Source of the DNA: Mesostigma viride
Taxonomy: Eukaryota; Streptophyta; Mesostigmatophyceae; Mesostigmatales; Mesostigmataceae
Length of the DNA: 64,000 nt
Reading direction: 5' to 3'
Assembly (NCBI GenBank): GCA_009746045.1
Contig: RPFO01000213.1
Coordinates: forward strand, 536,564 to 600,563
Shown here: piece by piece, positions 44,626-54,398 of the stretch
Position numbering within the stretch: position 1 is the first letter of the stretch
Layout of the letters: each line of letters begins with the position of its first letter
The notes under the pieces: generated by a model
Told to the model about the DNA's origin: nothing
Seen by the model: the letters and a program-made list of their open reading frames with translations, nothing else
Databases searched by the model: none
Translations under genes and position numbers: made by a program

Positions 44626-45320
44626 AGTTAACGCCAAGCGCATTGGCGTGATCCTGATTCGACATATCTCTGCGATTCCAGCGGCACCGGAACGAGTTCA
44701 TTCCGACAAGTATCAAGAAAGTTATGGCGTTCCGACTTCCTGGTCGCGCGCGAGCGCGAGCCGGTTGTTCTTCTAAGTCGGACGTGAATATTTGCCGACG
44801 ACATATGGGGTCGACAGTAATTCCTGGGCTGACAGGAATTAGATGCTGTACCTACGACGGTATTGGATTAATACGTCGTACGCAGGAAATAGGAACCTTA
44901 ACCTGTGGTCTGTTAGTACCGCAGGCTTAGTCCTGGACTTCTAGGTGCAGATGCAATAGTCACTGTGGACTGTGCTCTGTGGTCACTGTGCCTGTATGGC
45001 AGACCTACTGTATAGGAGTGGGCGCTGTACAGGTAGTGAATACTGTACCGGGGTGTTATTACTGAGCAGGCCTCCTAGGCTGCTCAGGACTAGCAAGCAC
45101 AGTGCACAAGTATATAAACAATAGGCCAGTGCCAAATGGGCATCTCTTGCGAGCCCGCCTCACGTGTTGTGCCTTGACTTGGCAAGCGCGTGTACAAGCC
45201 TCAAGTGTGTGAGCGCTGTAAACATTATCCGATTTTAACAAAGCTCCGTTTCCAACCATATTCACACATTGCTGCATTGCAACCATATCCTTCACATTGC
45301 GTGTGCTAAGAACGTTAACT
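44626..45320 (+). repeat. Element A-II 5' LTR
   Basis: 695 bp. It has single-base indels and substitutions relative to 51961-52657, and one T is missing from the terminal GTTTAACT. Confidence 0.92.
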
Positions 45321-45413
45321 CAAATTACAACCAGTCTCAGCGGAACGGCCAGGAGGGTCGTTGCCGGTTGCGGTGTGCAGCGTTGACGACGAGAGGAGCT
45401 CGTCCGGTGGTGA

Positions 45414-46333
45414 ATGGTGCAGGAGGAACAACGGCAGCAGGATTTCCGGTTTCGGCAGTCTGCTGGGGGTTCGATTTCTCCTGAATTACGCCGTGTCGTT
45501 CGGGATCTATCTTTATTGCTTGCAGATCGTCCGCCTGTAAATCGCAGCTTCGTGCAATTCGTCGACGACCAGGTCGAAGATTGGGAGCGAATTCTGCGAC
45601 ACGTACAAACCATCGTCATTCCGGAGCACCGGAGCATCGACGACCTTGAGCAGGAGCTTCACGGGTTGGTCGGCATCCAGACGGTGATTACTGCAGTAGC
45701 AGAGCGAGTGCGGACGGAGTTGGCAGCAAGGCGAGGCGAGGTTGCGGAGGCAGCTGGCGCAGGGCGACACGAGTTTGTGCCGACAGTAGCGGGCGCGGGA
45801 GTACCACGTGCTTTCGCAGGCGGCATCGGCGACGAGGGTGTTGCAGCGGGGCCAGTTAGGCGTGAACGACGCGGAGCGGAGCATCACAGGCGGCTTGCAG
45901 AGGTCGGGGCGACAGCGGAAGCCATCGCCGGAGGACAGCGCGCGACAAGAGTCGGCAGGTTTCCAGAGCGAGTAAGAGTTCCTTTTCAGGAACTGCCCCC
46001 GCCCCTTCGCGTTCGTGTGACGCGTTGGGAGAGTTTGCACCTCTTGGGTACGATAGTGACCTTGAGGTAGGAGCAGGGGGTGTCGCTGGGCTAGGCGACG
46101 AGACACTTGGCGACCACGAGGTGCCAACGTACAATCCGCGAGGTGCCAACGACGGGTTGTCACCTGTCTACTTTACCAACGGTGACGATTCAGTCATCGC
46201 GGGCCGACAGCGGGTCGACGACGGCGCAGCAGGTAGCAGGGTACCAGAGCTGATTGTGGTGAGCGACAGCGACGACGACAGCGACAAGGAGAACCAGGAC
46301 GCGCCTGGGGCCAGCCGTGGTGGTCTTGCCTGA
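45414..46333 (+). pseudogene. Element A 5' ORF, unknown, frameshifted
   Basis: An ORF upstream of gag, present in A-I and A-II. The first ~165 residues (from about 45414) are helical: SPELRRVVRDLSLLLADRPP, then IDDLEQELHGLVGIQTVI. Near 45.9 kb the protein-like signal moves to another frame, giving Ser/Arg-rich then acidic sequence. That part ends with ELIVVSDSDDDSDKENQD before the stop at 46333. The V-V-S-D-S-D-D-D string looks like a SUMO-interaction motif with an acidic extension, which is inference. Copia elements normally have nothing here. No domain is recognised. Confidence 0.5.
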
Positions 46334-46435
46334 GTGGTAACACTTGGCACTTTCCTTTCTTGTTCAGTAGCTTATATTGCTTTAATTGCTGCTTGGCCAC
46401 TTGGCTGGCTGTAGCAGATCTGAACAGAGGCCATC

Positions 46436-47622
46436 ATGGAGGATGGAGCTATCAACCAACAAGCGGGCTTTATGGGCTTCGCGCGGCGCGGCGCTGGGCT
46501 GGATGGACGAGATGGACGCGATGGACGCGGTGGACGCGATGGACGCGGGGACGGCCAGGCGCTGGGAGACCAGGCTGAGGTGCCAGATAATCAGAGCCAA
46601 GGATCGCAGGGCGGGCAGCACGCGCCAGCCGCAGATCAAGCGGCGCCTAAGCGACCAACCGTTGCTGAGGGGTACGCGGTGCTAGGCCAGTTTCAGTCCA
46701 TCAAGGACAATTGGCAGCCCCGGGATGCTGAGAGGATGTTAGAGGACATGAACTTGTACACGGAGATATACAACGGTGACAAGCTTCGCATCCTGGCGTC
46801 TAGTGCCTACATACGGCAGTCGGCGAGGCGGCTGTTCAAGTTTGTTCGGGAGCGACACGCGGCGGGGGACACCTGGGCGGCGTTTATGACGCGACTCAGG
46901 TCGTTCCTGAGTGACAAGAGGACCATAGATGGGTCCCACCTGAAGCAAGAATACCTGGACTACAAGCCCATCAAGGGGCAGCTAGTGGTCCACGCCTTTG
47001 AAGACTTCGTCAAGCTGAGGGAGGACGCCATGGCCAAGGGCTTCTTCGTCGCAGATCGGATGGCCATGGGCGACTTTCTCAAGTCGCTGCAGCTGGATCC
47101 GGTCACCATGGATAATGTGACCATCCACATGCGACAGGTCCATGGCTGGGCAGCCATGACGGACCAGTTGTATGAGTGTTTCAGCGGCAAGTACGTGGGT
47201 GGTAAGCGCCCTCGTCAGGGTGATGAGGAGGCCACTGAACCCACGGTTAAGTCCATGAGGGGATCGGGCCACGGGGGCCCAGCGCCTCGAGAGGGCCTGA
47301 GACCTCTTCAAGGGGTCGAGGAAGGTCCAGGAGGGGGCGTGACAGAAGGGCTGGACGGGGGACCCCGCCGAAGTCGGGACATCCACAGTCCCAGTTTGAC
47401 TTCAAGAGGGTGGGTGGTCCTCCCAAGGCTGGGCCCAGCAGTGGGACCTCACGGGACATCAGTCAGGTGGAATGTTATTTCTGCCAGGGGAAGGGTCACT
47501 TCAGGAATGAGTGTCCCTCGTACCTGAGGCAGGAAGGTCAGAGCAAGCCAGCTCAGGGTGGCAGCAAGGACAAGGCTGGTCCATCCCAGGACAAGGGCAA
47601 GGGCAAGGCTGCTGATCATTGA
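46436..47622 (+). pseudogene. Element A-II Gag, one frameshift
   Basis: It starts at the ATG at 46436 (MEDGAINQQAG). A Gly/Arg/Asp-rich lead is followed by a helical capsid-like region (about 46670-47190) containing DNWQPRDAERMLEDMNLYTE and AAFMTRLRSFLSDK. After GSGHGGP (near 47275, in a G5-C3 run) the plausible continuation is one frame over: an Arg/Gly-rich segment and a CCHC knuckle (CYFCQGKGHFRNEC, about 47475), ending at TGA 47620-47622. The original frame runs uselessly to 47527. A 1-nt indel in the G run is the simplest cause. Confidence 0.75.
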
Positions 47623-50600
47623 CTTGAGCCTGCACACATCCCTGAACCCTGGAGGGTGCCCCCAGGGGTGTGTAATGAAGCTGCTAGTGACAGCAGTGAG
47701 GGGCAGCCCCATGCTCTAGTGAAAGAGCCTATTGGACACGATGGGGCAAGCTTGGTTACCACAGAGAGTATGCCAGCTGTAGCTGCAGTGGTTACTCGCC
47801 AACGTGCCCGCCATGGCGGTGCTGAGCCTGAGGTAGGACCTGGTGATGTGGACCCAGGTGGATCTCAGAAGCATTCTGACCGTGCAGGACTGGCACAGGA
47901 TGGTCAGGATGAGGATAGGGCTGGAGACAGTCTGACAGGCACGACCCTGGTGCCTCCTGTACATAAGGGATCTGTACATACCTTGAGTGCTAATAATGAC
48001 AATAAAAGGTTTTCTCTCTTGTATGACATTGCCTCAAGGTTGCATACCATGTTTGGCCATGCAGCTCAGTCTTTGCAAGTTGCTAGACGGCTGGGAGGAA
48101 GTGAGTTGTACTCCATCTGCCAACAGGTTGCTCAAGCTTGCAAGTGCAGGCTAGTTGCTAGAAAGCCCAAGCAGTCTCATGCCAGGACTCCTATTTTGCA
48201 GCCAGGCCATGTGCAGGTAGATATTCAGAGAATCAGGGGTTTGAAGCTGCTGGTGGCAGTGGACAGATATACCAAGTACAAGACCCTAGAGATCCTGCCT
48301 GACATGGAGAAGCCTACATTGATTGCTGCTCTGAAGTTGACAAGGAGCAGGTACCCTGGGTTGGAGTTGTTGCAGTGTGACATTCAGTTTGAGTGCTGTG
48401 AGAACCTGCCAGAGTTTCCAGAGTTGCTGATTACACCCAGGGAGAGCCACGGCCAGCAAGGGGTGGTGGAGAGAGCCATCCAAGAGATCAAGACTGTGCT
48501 GCTGGTGGAGAGGATTCCAAGGACGTCATCTGCCATTGTGACATCTGCATGGCTACGTTCTGTGGAGGACAGGCTGAACCTGAGGACTCCCATGTTCTTT
48601 GGTGACATTGCCATCAATCCTCTTATGCTGCATACCAGGATGCTGCCAGCTGATGCTGAGCAGGCATGGAAGGAGAAGCTAGAGGCCAAGTTCCTCAAGC
48701 TGAGGCAGAAAGACAAGGGCTGGAGTGTCCTAGAACCTAACGTTGGACAACAGGTTGTTGTGTGGAAGGAACCAAGCTTTCCAGGGAAACGTGGCAGCTG
48801 GCATGATGGGGTGGTGACCCGAGTAGAAGCCGCTGGCCATAAGTGCTGGGTGGCCATTGATGGCTCCCAAGCAGTGCACCGTCTGTCCTGGTCAAAGATC
48901 CGTCCCCGGGGAGGTAATCAAGGAGACCTCTTCCAGGTGCCCGCTGGTGTACAAGGCGGGGGTGACGTGGAGCTTCCTGATCAGGGTGCTACAGCTGTAT
49001 CGAGCCCTCAGGGTGACCCTGGCCCGGCCCCTGGGGTACCTTCACATACGGTGGTTGGGCAAGCAGGCGGACAGGCTGCACCTCCGGAACGGCCCGACAC
49101 CAGGCCTAGGGGTGTGCGTCTATCAGATATTGTACAGGCTTTGCAAAGAGCCAAGAAGGAGCCTAAGGTGTCCAAGCTTGTCCAGTTGGATGAACCTGAG
49201 GTAGCTGCCATGGAGATAGATACCAATGCACAGGTTTCTGTCATGGGACCTCAGCATACAGGAGAACTGCTGGTCGGAGAACCAAGTTGCCCCTGGGTGT
49301 CTGATTTCAGTGGTAGGACGCATCTAAGGGTGTTGGGAGAGGTTACTGCCCCTGTCATGGGTGTGGATGTGACCTTCCTTGTCCTAGAGGACTATGATGG
49401 CCCTGTGATTTTGGGTCAGAATTTTCTGGGCAATCCTGGGATTTCTATCAGAGCTACAGCTCTGAGAAGAGATGGCTGGGGGATGATTCCCCTAGAAAAT
49501 TTCAGGACAACATTTCCAGTCAGGTGCAGGGCCAAGCCGGTCAAGGGTGTAAAATGGGATGAAGGGGAGGTGCCCCCAGCGGCCAGTTTGGTGATTCCAG
49601 CTGTGTTGCACCCCAGCAGTATTGGCATAACTCACAGGAGCCTTGCTGCACACTCTCCTTTGACATATGACCAGCTGGTCCAAGAGATGAGCTCGCCTAC
49701 TTTGTTTGAGGCTTGGAAGCTCGCCTTCTCCAAGGCATTGGAGGAGTGGTTGCAGTTTGAGTGTGCTGCACCAACAGACAGACGTCCCCCAGCATCAAGG
49801 AAGCTTGCTTTGAGATTTGTGCTGAAGAGGAAGGTTGTGGATGAGGTATCAGTGCCCCATGTCAGGCCTGTCCTGAATGAGTATCACGGCACGGGGAGTC
49901 TGCCAGGAGAGGAGCTATACACGCCAGGGATGCTACACGACACATGGAGAATTTTGCTATGTCTCTACGTGGGGTTGCTGAACAGGGGAGCAGCTATGTC
50001 ATCAGTGCTGCTGGACTTCAAGAGGGCATTTTTAAAATCTGATCCAGAAGTGGCCAGGAGGGTGTGGAAGCAGGATGAGCCTTACTGTGTTGAGGTGCCT
50101 GCCATCTGGAAGCTGGAGCTGCATCAACAATTCCTGGTTATTCTGAAGGGCCTGGAAGGACTCAGGTCGAGCCCAATCATCTGGAGACTCACGCTGCAGG
50201 AAGCTCTGATCAGTGAGTGTGGCTTGAGAGTGTCTTCAGTTGATCCCTGTTTGCTGCTGGCCCAATGGGAGGGTCTGCCAGTGTATGCTAGTTTGCATGG
50301 AGATGATCTGCATTTGCTAGCCCCCACGACCTGGCTGAAGAAGTTTATTCCTGTCATCAGTGGCAAGTTTTCACTGGGCAAGGAGCTGTGGCAGGAGCCC
50401 AACAAGCCTGTAGTGTTCTGTGGAATGCAGGCTACCCTGTTCAGGAGGGACGGGGAGTGGAGTATCAGGCTTCAGGCTGGAGGAGATTATAAACAGACCA
50501 TTGTGAAGGCCTTGCCAGAGAAGATCACCCAGGCTGCAGGACCTGAGTTGAGAGGCATGTGGGCCTGGTTTGCCAGCATCTGTGGTCCGTCTTTGATGGT

Positions 50601-51213
50601 CCATAGCAGAATGCCTGATGAGGTGCTTGAGGATGAGAAGCCTCGAGTCATAGCCCGGTTGGTGGAGAGTACCCCTGATCTGATTTTGTCTGGGATTGAC
50701 TTTACCCAGCCTATCACCTTGGAGATCTTTGTTGACAGTTCCATGGATGCTCGCCAGGTTACCAAGGTCAGGGGGAGATCTGCTGCTCTGTTTGCTTTTT
50801 ATCAGAGCAGGGCAAGTTTGTTCAGCTGGTACAGCAGACTGCAGAAGAGGGTCTGTATCAGTTCAGATGTGGCAGAATGCAGGGCCATATGCGAGGGGAT
50901 CCAGTCCAGCCTGTACATAAAGGAGTTAATGCTGGAGCTGGCTTCAGTTACCCCTTGGACCTTGCAGATGGAGACGTTGTTGCTAACAGACAGCATGGGT
51001 ATGGTCCAGTTTGTTCACAAGCAGCTGGCCAGGAGCCGGGACCTGGATTATTTGTTGCTGAAGGAGTTGGCCAGTTTGGTTGACTTGAAGCATATCCCTG
51101 GCGAGGAGAACCCTGCTGATGCATTGACAAAGCTGCCACACAAGGCCCCAGCCCAGTACAATGTACTGAGGAAGCTCATGAATGCTGACTGTCAAGTCGG
51201 TCTATCTGTCTAA
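47623..51213 (+). CDS. Element A-II Pol: integrase, retropepsin-like, RT, RNase H
   Basis: The frame is open directly after the gag TGA, in the same frame as the zinc knuckle, so readthrough is possible. Residues are counted from 47656 (1185 codons). The zinc region has LHTMFGH. The integrase core has D189 (VQVDIQ), D242 (QCDIQFE) and E272 (GVVERAI), i.e. D-29-E as in element B. The retropepsin-like domain has MEIDTNAQ (D522) and VILGQNFL. Copia-type RT has LLDFKRAFL and the palm motif HGDD (883-884 Asp-Asp). RNase H has FVDSSMDARQ, then ADALTKLPHK near the end. The order differs from standard Copia, and the protease glycine is Asn. Confidence 0.9.
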   Translation, partial: LEPAHIPEPWRVPPGVCNEAASDSSEGQPHALVKEPIGHDGASLVTTESMPAVAAVVTRQRARHGGAEPEVGPGDVDPGGSQKHSDRAGLAQDGQDEDRAGDSLTGTTLVPPVHKGSVHTLSANNDNKRFSLLYDIASRLHTMFGHAAQSLQVARRLGGSELYSICQQVAQACKCRLVARKPKQSHARTPILQPGHVQVDIQRIRGLKLLVAVDRYTKYKTLEILPDMEKPTLIAALKLTRSRYPGLELLQCDIQFECCENLPEFPELLITPRESHGQQGVVERAIQEIKTVLLVERIPRTSSAIVTSAWLRSVEDRLNLRTPMFFGDIAINPLMLHTRMLPADAEQAWKEKLEAKFLKLRQKDKGWSVLEPNVGQQVVVWKEPSFPGKRGSWHDGVVTRVEAAGHKCWVAIDGSQAVHRLSWSKIRPRGGNQGDLFQVPAGVQGGGDVELPDQGATAVSSPQGDPGPAPGVPSHTVVGQAGGQAAPPERPDTRPRGVRLSDIVQALQRAKKEPKVSKLVQLDEPEVAAMEIDTNAQVSVMGPQHTGELLVGEPSCPWVSDFSGRTHLRVLGEVTAPVMGVDVTFLVLEDYDGPVILGQNFLGNPGISIRATALRRDGWGMIPLENFRTTFPVRCRAKPVKGVKWDEGEVPPAASLVIPAVLHPSSIGITHRSLAAHSPLTYDQLVQEMSSPTLFEAWKLAFSKALEEWLQFECAAPTDRRPPASRKLALRFVLKRKVVDEVSVPHVRPVLNEYHGTGSLPGEELYTPGMLHDTWRILLCLYVGLLNRGAAMSSVLLDFKRAFLKSDPEVARRVWKQDEPYCVEVPAIWKLELHQQFLVILKGLEGLRSSPIIWRLTLQEALISECGLRVSSVDPCLLLAQWEGLPVYASLHGDDLHLLAPTTWLKKFIPVISGKFSLGKELWQEPNKPVVFCGMQATLFRRDGEWSIRLQAGGDYKQTIVKALPEKITQAAGPELRGMWAWFASICGPSLMVHSRMPDEVLEDEKPRVIARLVESTPDLILSGIDFTQPITLEIFVDSSMDARQVTKVRGRSAALFAFYQSRASLFSWYSRLQKRVCISSDVAECRAICEGIQSSLYIKELMLELASVTPWTLQMETLLLTDSMGMVQFVHKQLARSRDLDYLLLKELASLVDLKHIPGEENPADALTKLPHKAPAQYNVLRKLMNADCQVGLSV

Positions 51214-51960
51214 AAGCTGAGAGCTGGGTGCTTAAGTCTCTGGATATCAGGCTGGGAGCTTGATTGTACATAATCCTGAGCACACCTTGAGGGGTGAGAC
51301 ATGTCTCTGGTGTGGGAATGTCTGACATTGTCTCTGATGGAGAGATGTCTATCTGGGGTTTTCATCTCAGTCTGAGGTTTCCCCAGATCTGTGGTTTGTG
51401 GGCGGGGTTCGATTCCCTGGTGCCGTCTTAAGGCGGAGTTTCACGGACTGGCTGACCCATCCACCATGCTGGTGAGGTGGCGACAGGTCCCCTGATTTTC
51501 CACGGTTGGAACGAGTATGGAGCTTGTGTTTTGCATGTGCTTCGCGTAGATGTTGTGTCTGGTTCGATAAGGGGCAGCAGACCGGCGCCGACTCCCGTCT
51601 GGGGGTCAGCAATGTTTTCTGATGAGCTGTTGTGGGTGATCTGTGGGGTTTCGCCTAAGGTCCTGAAGGTTGTACATACTTCTCAAGTTCTTAGCTGAAC
51701 ACCTATGGGCTGCCACAGTTGGCCAACCTCTTGTACATGGGTAACACAACGAGCCTCCCGTGAAGGGATAGGGACTCATTGTAATTTGTTTGTGCTCCTG
51801 AGCCAGTATGGGTGCTATGTACATATAATAAGGAATCCAAGCTGACTGTCATGCCCAGCGGGTTGTGACTTGTAGTCTGGGGAGGATATCCAGTACCCAT
51901 TGTGTGTGTTTGTATGTAGACTTGTGTGAGCTGCTACAGCTCAAGAAAAGAAAGGATTGG

Positions 51961-52657
51961 AGTTAACGCCAAGCGCATTGGCGTGATCCTGATTCGGCAT
52001 ATCTCTGCGATTCCAGCGGCACCGGAACGAGTTCATTCCGACAAGTATCAAGAAAGTTATGGCGTTCCGACTTCCCGGTCGCGCGCGAGCGCGAGCCGGC
52101 TGTTCTTCTAAGTCGGACGTGAATATTTGCCGACGACATATGGGGTCGACAGTAATTCCTGGGCTGACAGGAATTAGGTGCTGTACCTACGACGGTATTG
52201 GATTAATACGTCGTACGCAGGAAATAGGAACCTTAACCTGTGGTCTGTTGGTACCGCAGGCTTAGTCCTGGACTTCTAGGTGCAGATGCAATAGTCACTG
52301 TGGACTGTGCTCTGTGGTCACTGTGCCTGTATGGCAGACCTACTGTATAGGAGTTGGGCGCTGTACAGGTAGTGAATACTGTACCGGGGGTGTTATTACT
52401 GAGCAGGCCTCCTCGGCTGCTCAGGACTAGCAAGCACAGTGCACAAGTATATAAACAATAGGCCAGTGCCAAATGGGCATCTCTTGCGAGCCCGCCTCAC
52501 GTGTTGTGCCTTGACTTGGCAAACGCGTGTACAAGCCTCAAGTGTGTGAGCGCTGTAACATTATCCGATTTTAACAAAGCTCCGTTTCCAACCATATTCA
52601 CACATTGCTGCATTGCAACCATATCCTTCACATTGCGTGTGCTAAGAACGTTTAACT
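51961..52657 (+). repeat. Element A-II 3' LTR
   Basis: 697 bp, AGTTAA...TTAACT. Followed by GAGTC. Confidence 0.93.
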
Positions 52658-54383
52658 GAGTCTGCTGTGGCCCCTGCGCAGTGCAAGAATCCCCCGTCAA
52701 CCCCGATGCCGAAAGCTGAGCCTGCTTCTTCGGGAAATCCCGTGTCGGCCACCCCAGCCGCGTCCTCAGCATCGTCGATGCAGTCGCCCACCGCGACCTC
52801 CATCCGGAAGACTTCGGAGCTCCCTGGCGCTTCCATTGGCCCAAGTAGCGGGTTCGCTTCGCGTCCTGTGGGCCGTGGAGGTGGTAGGGGTATGGCTTTT
52901 CAGCGGCCTATGGCATCTTCCATGTTTGTGCCCCGCTCTGTTGCCCTCAACGCCGGGCGCACTAGGCGAGGGGGATTCGCCTCGGCAGCCCCACGGCCAG
53001 TGAAGGAGGCTCCCGATACTTCCTACACGGGGGGAGGTCCCGCGTCAACTCCAGCGACCGGCGCGGAATCTGTGCAACCACCAACAGGTTTGACATCCCC
53101 CACGACCTTGGCCCTAGCCATGGCAGGATTGTACAATCTGCCCGAGCCGCTTGGTCAGATTCATATACCCATGCTTCCCAGTGATGAGCATTTCGGTCCG
53201 CCGCCCCGAGTTGCCGCGCCCGCGGCCCCTGAGGATGCGACTCTGCCACAAGACGTCCCGCCGCCCCCTTGGGGCCTAGTGCCGTTTTATCGGCCGGCAG
53301 CAATGTCTATGCATCATGTGATAAGGGTCAGGTACCAGTTTCAGCGGGCTTGGACGGATCCCATCGTCCAGACGGGACAATTCGCCTATCCGGACGATGT
53401 GACAGTCGACGCTGTTCAAGGCGTGTACTTTTACCGTCAAGTGCCGGGTCTGGAGCACCCTGCACACCTGGAGATAATCACCCAGCTGGAGCCGCTGCGA
53501 CCTGCCCCTGTCCGACCCTTGGTCACGAACGACGACCCAGACGTGCGCGTGACACCTGACCTCCCGCACCTGGAGGATTTCACTCGACTCCCTCGGATCA
53601 TGTGGGTCTACACCGAGAACGGCAATCGACATCGCGTCAGAGACTTCAGATACATGCCACGTTCCGGAGAGCAATTGTTCGAGGTACTGTACCCACCTGA
53701 GATGGTGCGTGGTCTGACGATGAGTGACGTTAATACGATGCGCCTCGCAATCGTCCGTGCTGTGCGACCCTTCCTGCAAAGGTTTCAGTGTGGATTCATT
53801 GATTGGGCACGCTTGCACGTGGTGATTACCCGCCACCAGTATCTTTGGGCCTTTCTGGGCCTGCTGCCTGAGAACGTCTGGGAGGACGTCTATCTCCGCA
53901 GCGAGCGCCCTCCCCTGGGTGTCCGTGGTGACGTGCAACGTGACTATACTCGCGCCGTGCTCAACGCCCGAGGAATGTTTCAAGGTGATCCGGAGTAGAT
54001 AGAAGGCCTTACGCCGCCCGGGATGACCCTGTACTCGTGTAGGGGTCCCGGTAGATAGTCAGCATGGAGGACTGGAAGGATGGAAACCATGGGAATGACT
54101 CTGTAGAGAGAATTGAGCAGCCAGCAGGCAAGGTAGCGTTCCCGCCCGCACCTTGGCCGAAGGAGGCCCGGCACCGTCTGTGTCGGGACAGTCCCCGCCG
54201 CCTCATGCGATCTCTAGTCAGGTGGGCCGGCCCCCGCCCCTGACGCCCAAGTTACACGAGACGCGTGGTTCTGGCGACTGCTTGATCCTACGGAGAACCT
54301 CTTGTGGTCGAAGTCTAGAAGCTCCAACATGCGATAGGAATTTGTTCGTCCCGTCGGCTCTTACGCCATAACTCCCGCCTTGT

Positions 54384-54398
54384 GACGAGGGGGAGGTG
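54384..54398 (+). promoter_or_regulatory. Gypsy polypurine tract
   Basis: The sequence GACGAGGGGGAGGTG directly before the 3' LTR is the expected plus-strand primer. The 3' untranslated part 53999-54383 has no gene. Confidence 0.7.

Larger units (their letters stand above)
44626..52657 (+). mobile_element. Copia-type element A-II, near full length
   Basis: An 8032-bp element with LTRs 44626-45320 (695 bp) and 51961-52657 (697 bp). Target duplication is GAGTC (44621-44625, 52658-52662). LTR ends are AGTTAA...TTAACT. Internal order is 5' ORF, gag with one CCHC knuckle, then pol with integrase, retropepsin-like domain, RT and RNase H. Its LTRs show several small differences, so it is somewhat older than A-I. 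The 5' ORF and gag each contain a frameshift, while pol is a single 1185-codon frame. It is the reference for the family. Confidence 0.93.
38916..53998 (+). pseudogene. Gypsy 3' ORF, unknown, broken by A-I and A-II
   Basis: An ORF after pol, in the same frame as the chromodomain but past its TAA. Coding parts are 38916-38977, 43936-44625 and 52663-53998. Removing both insertions with one target duplication each leaves one uninterrupted frame of 695 codons. The N-terminus is basic. Then come four to five HYEEE-type acidic repeats (43970-44080), a Pro/Tyr-rich region, a short coiled coil (RIDRLCSTMEQMLKL) and APES(A/V)V repeats. A globular C-terminal region of about 240 residues (about 53270-53995) is rich in aromatic and charged residues. 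It has no signal peptide or membrane segment, so it is not envelope-like. A splice-acceptor-like TCCCATGTCAACAG directly precedes the ATG. Confidence 0.7.

Noticed and set aside
53276-53983. 235-codon minus-strand frame
   Set aside because: Antisense shadow of the gypsy 3' ORF, which continues in frame across two element junctions.
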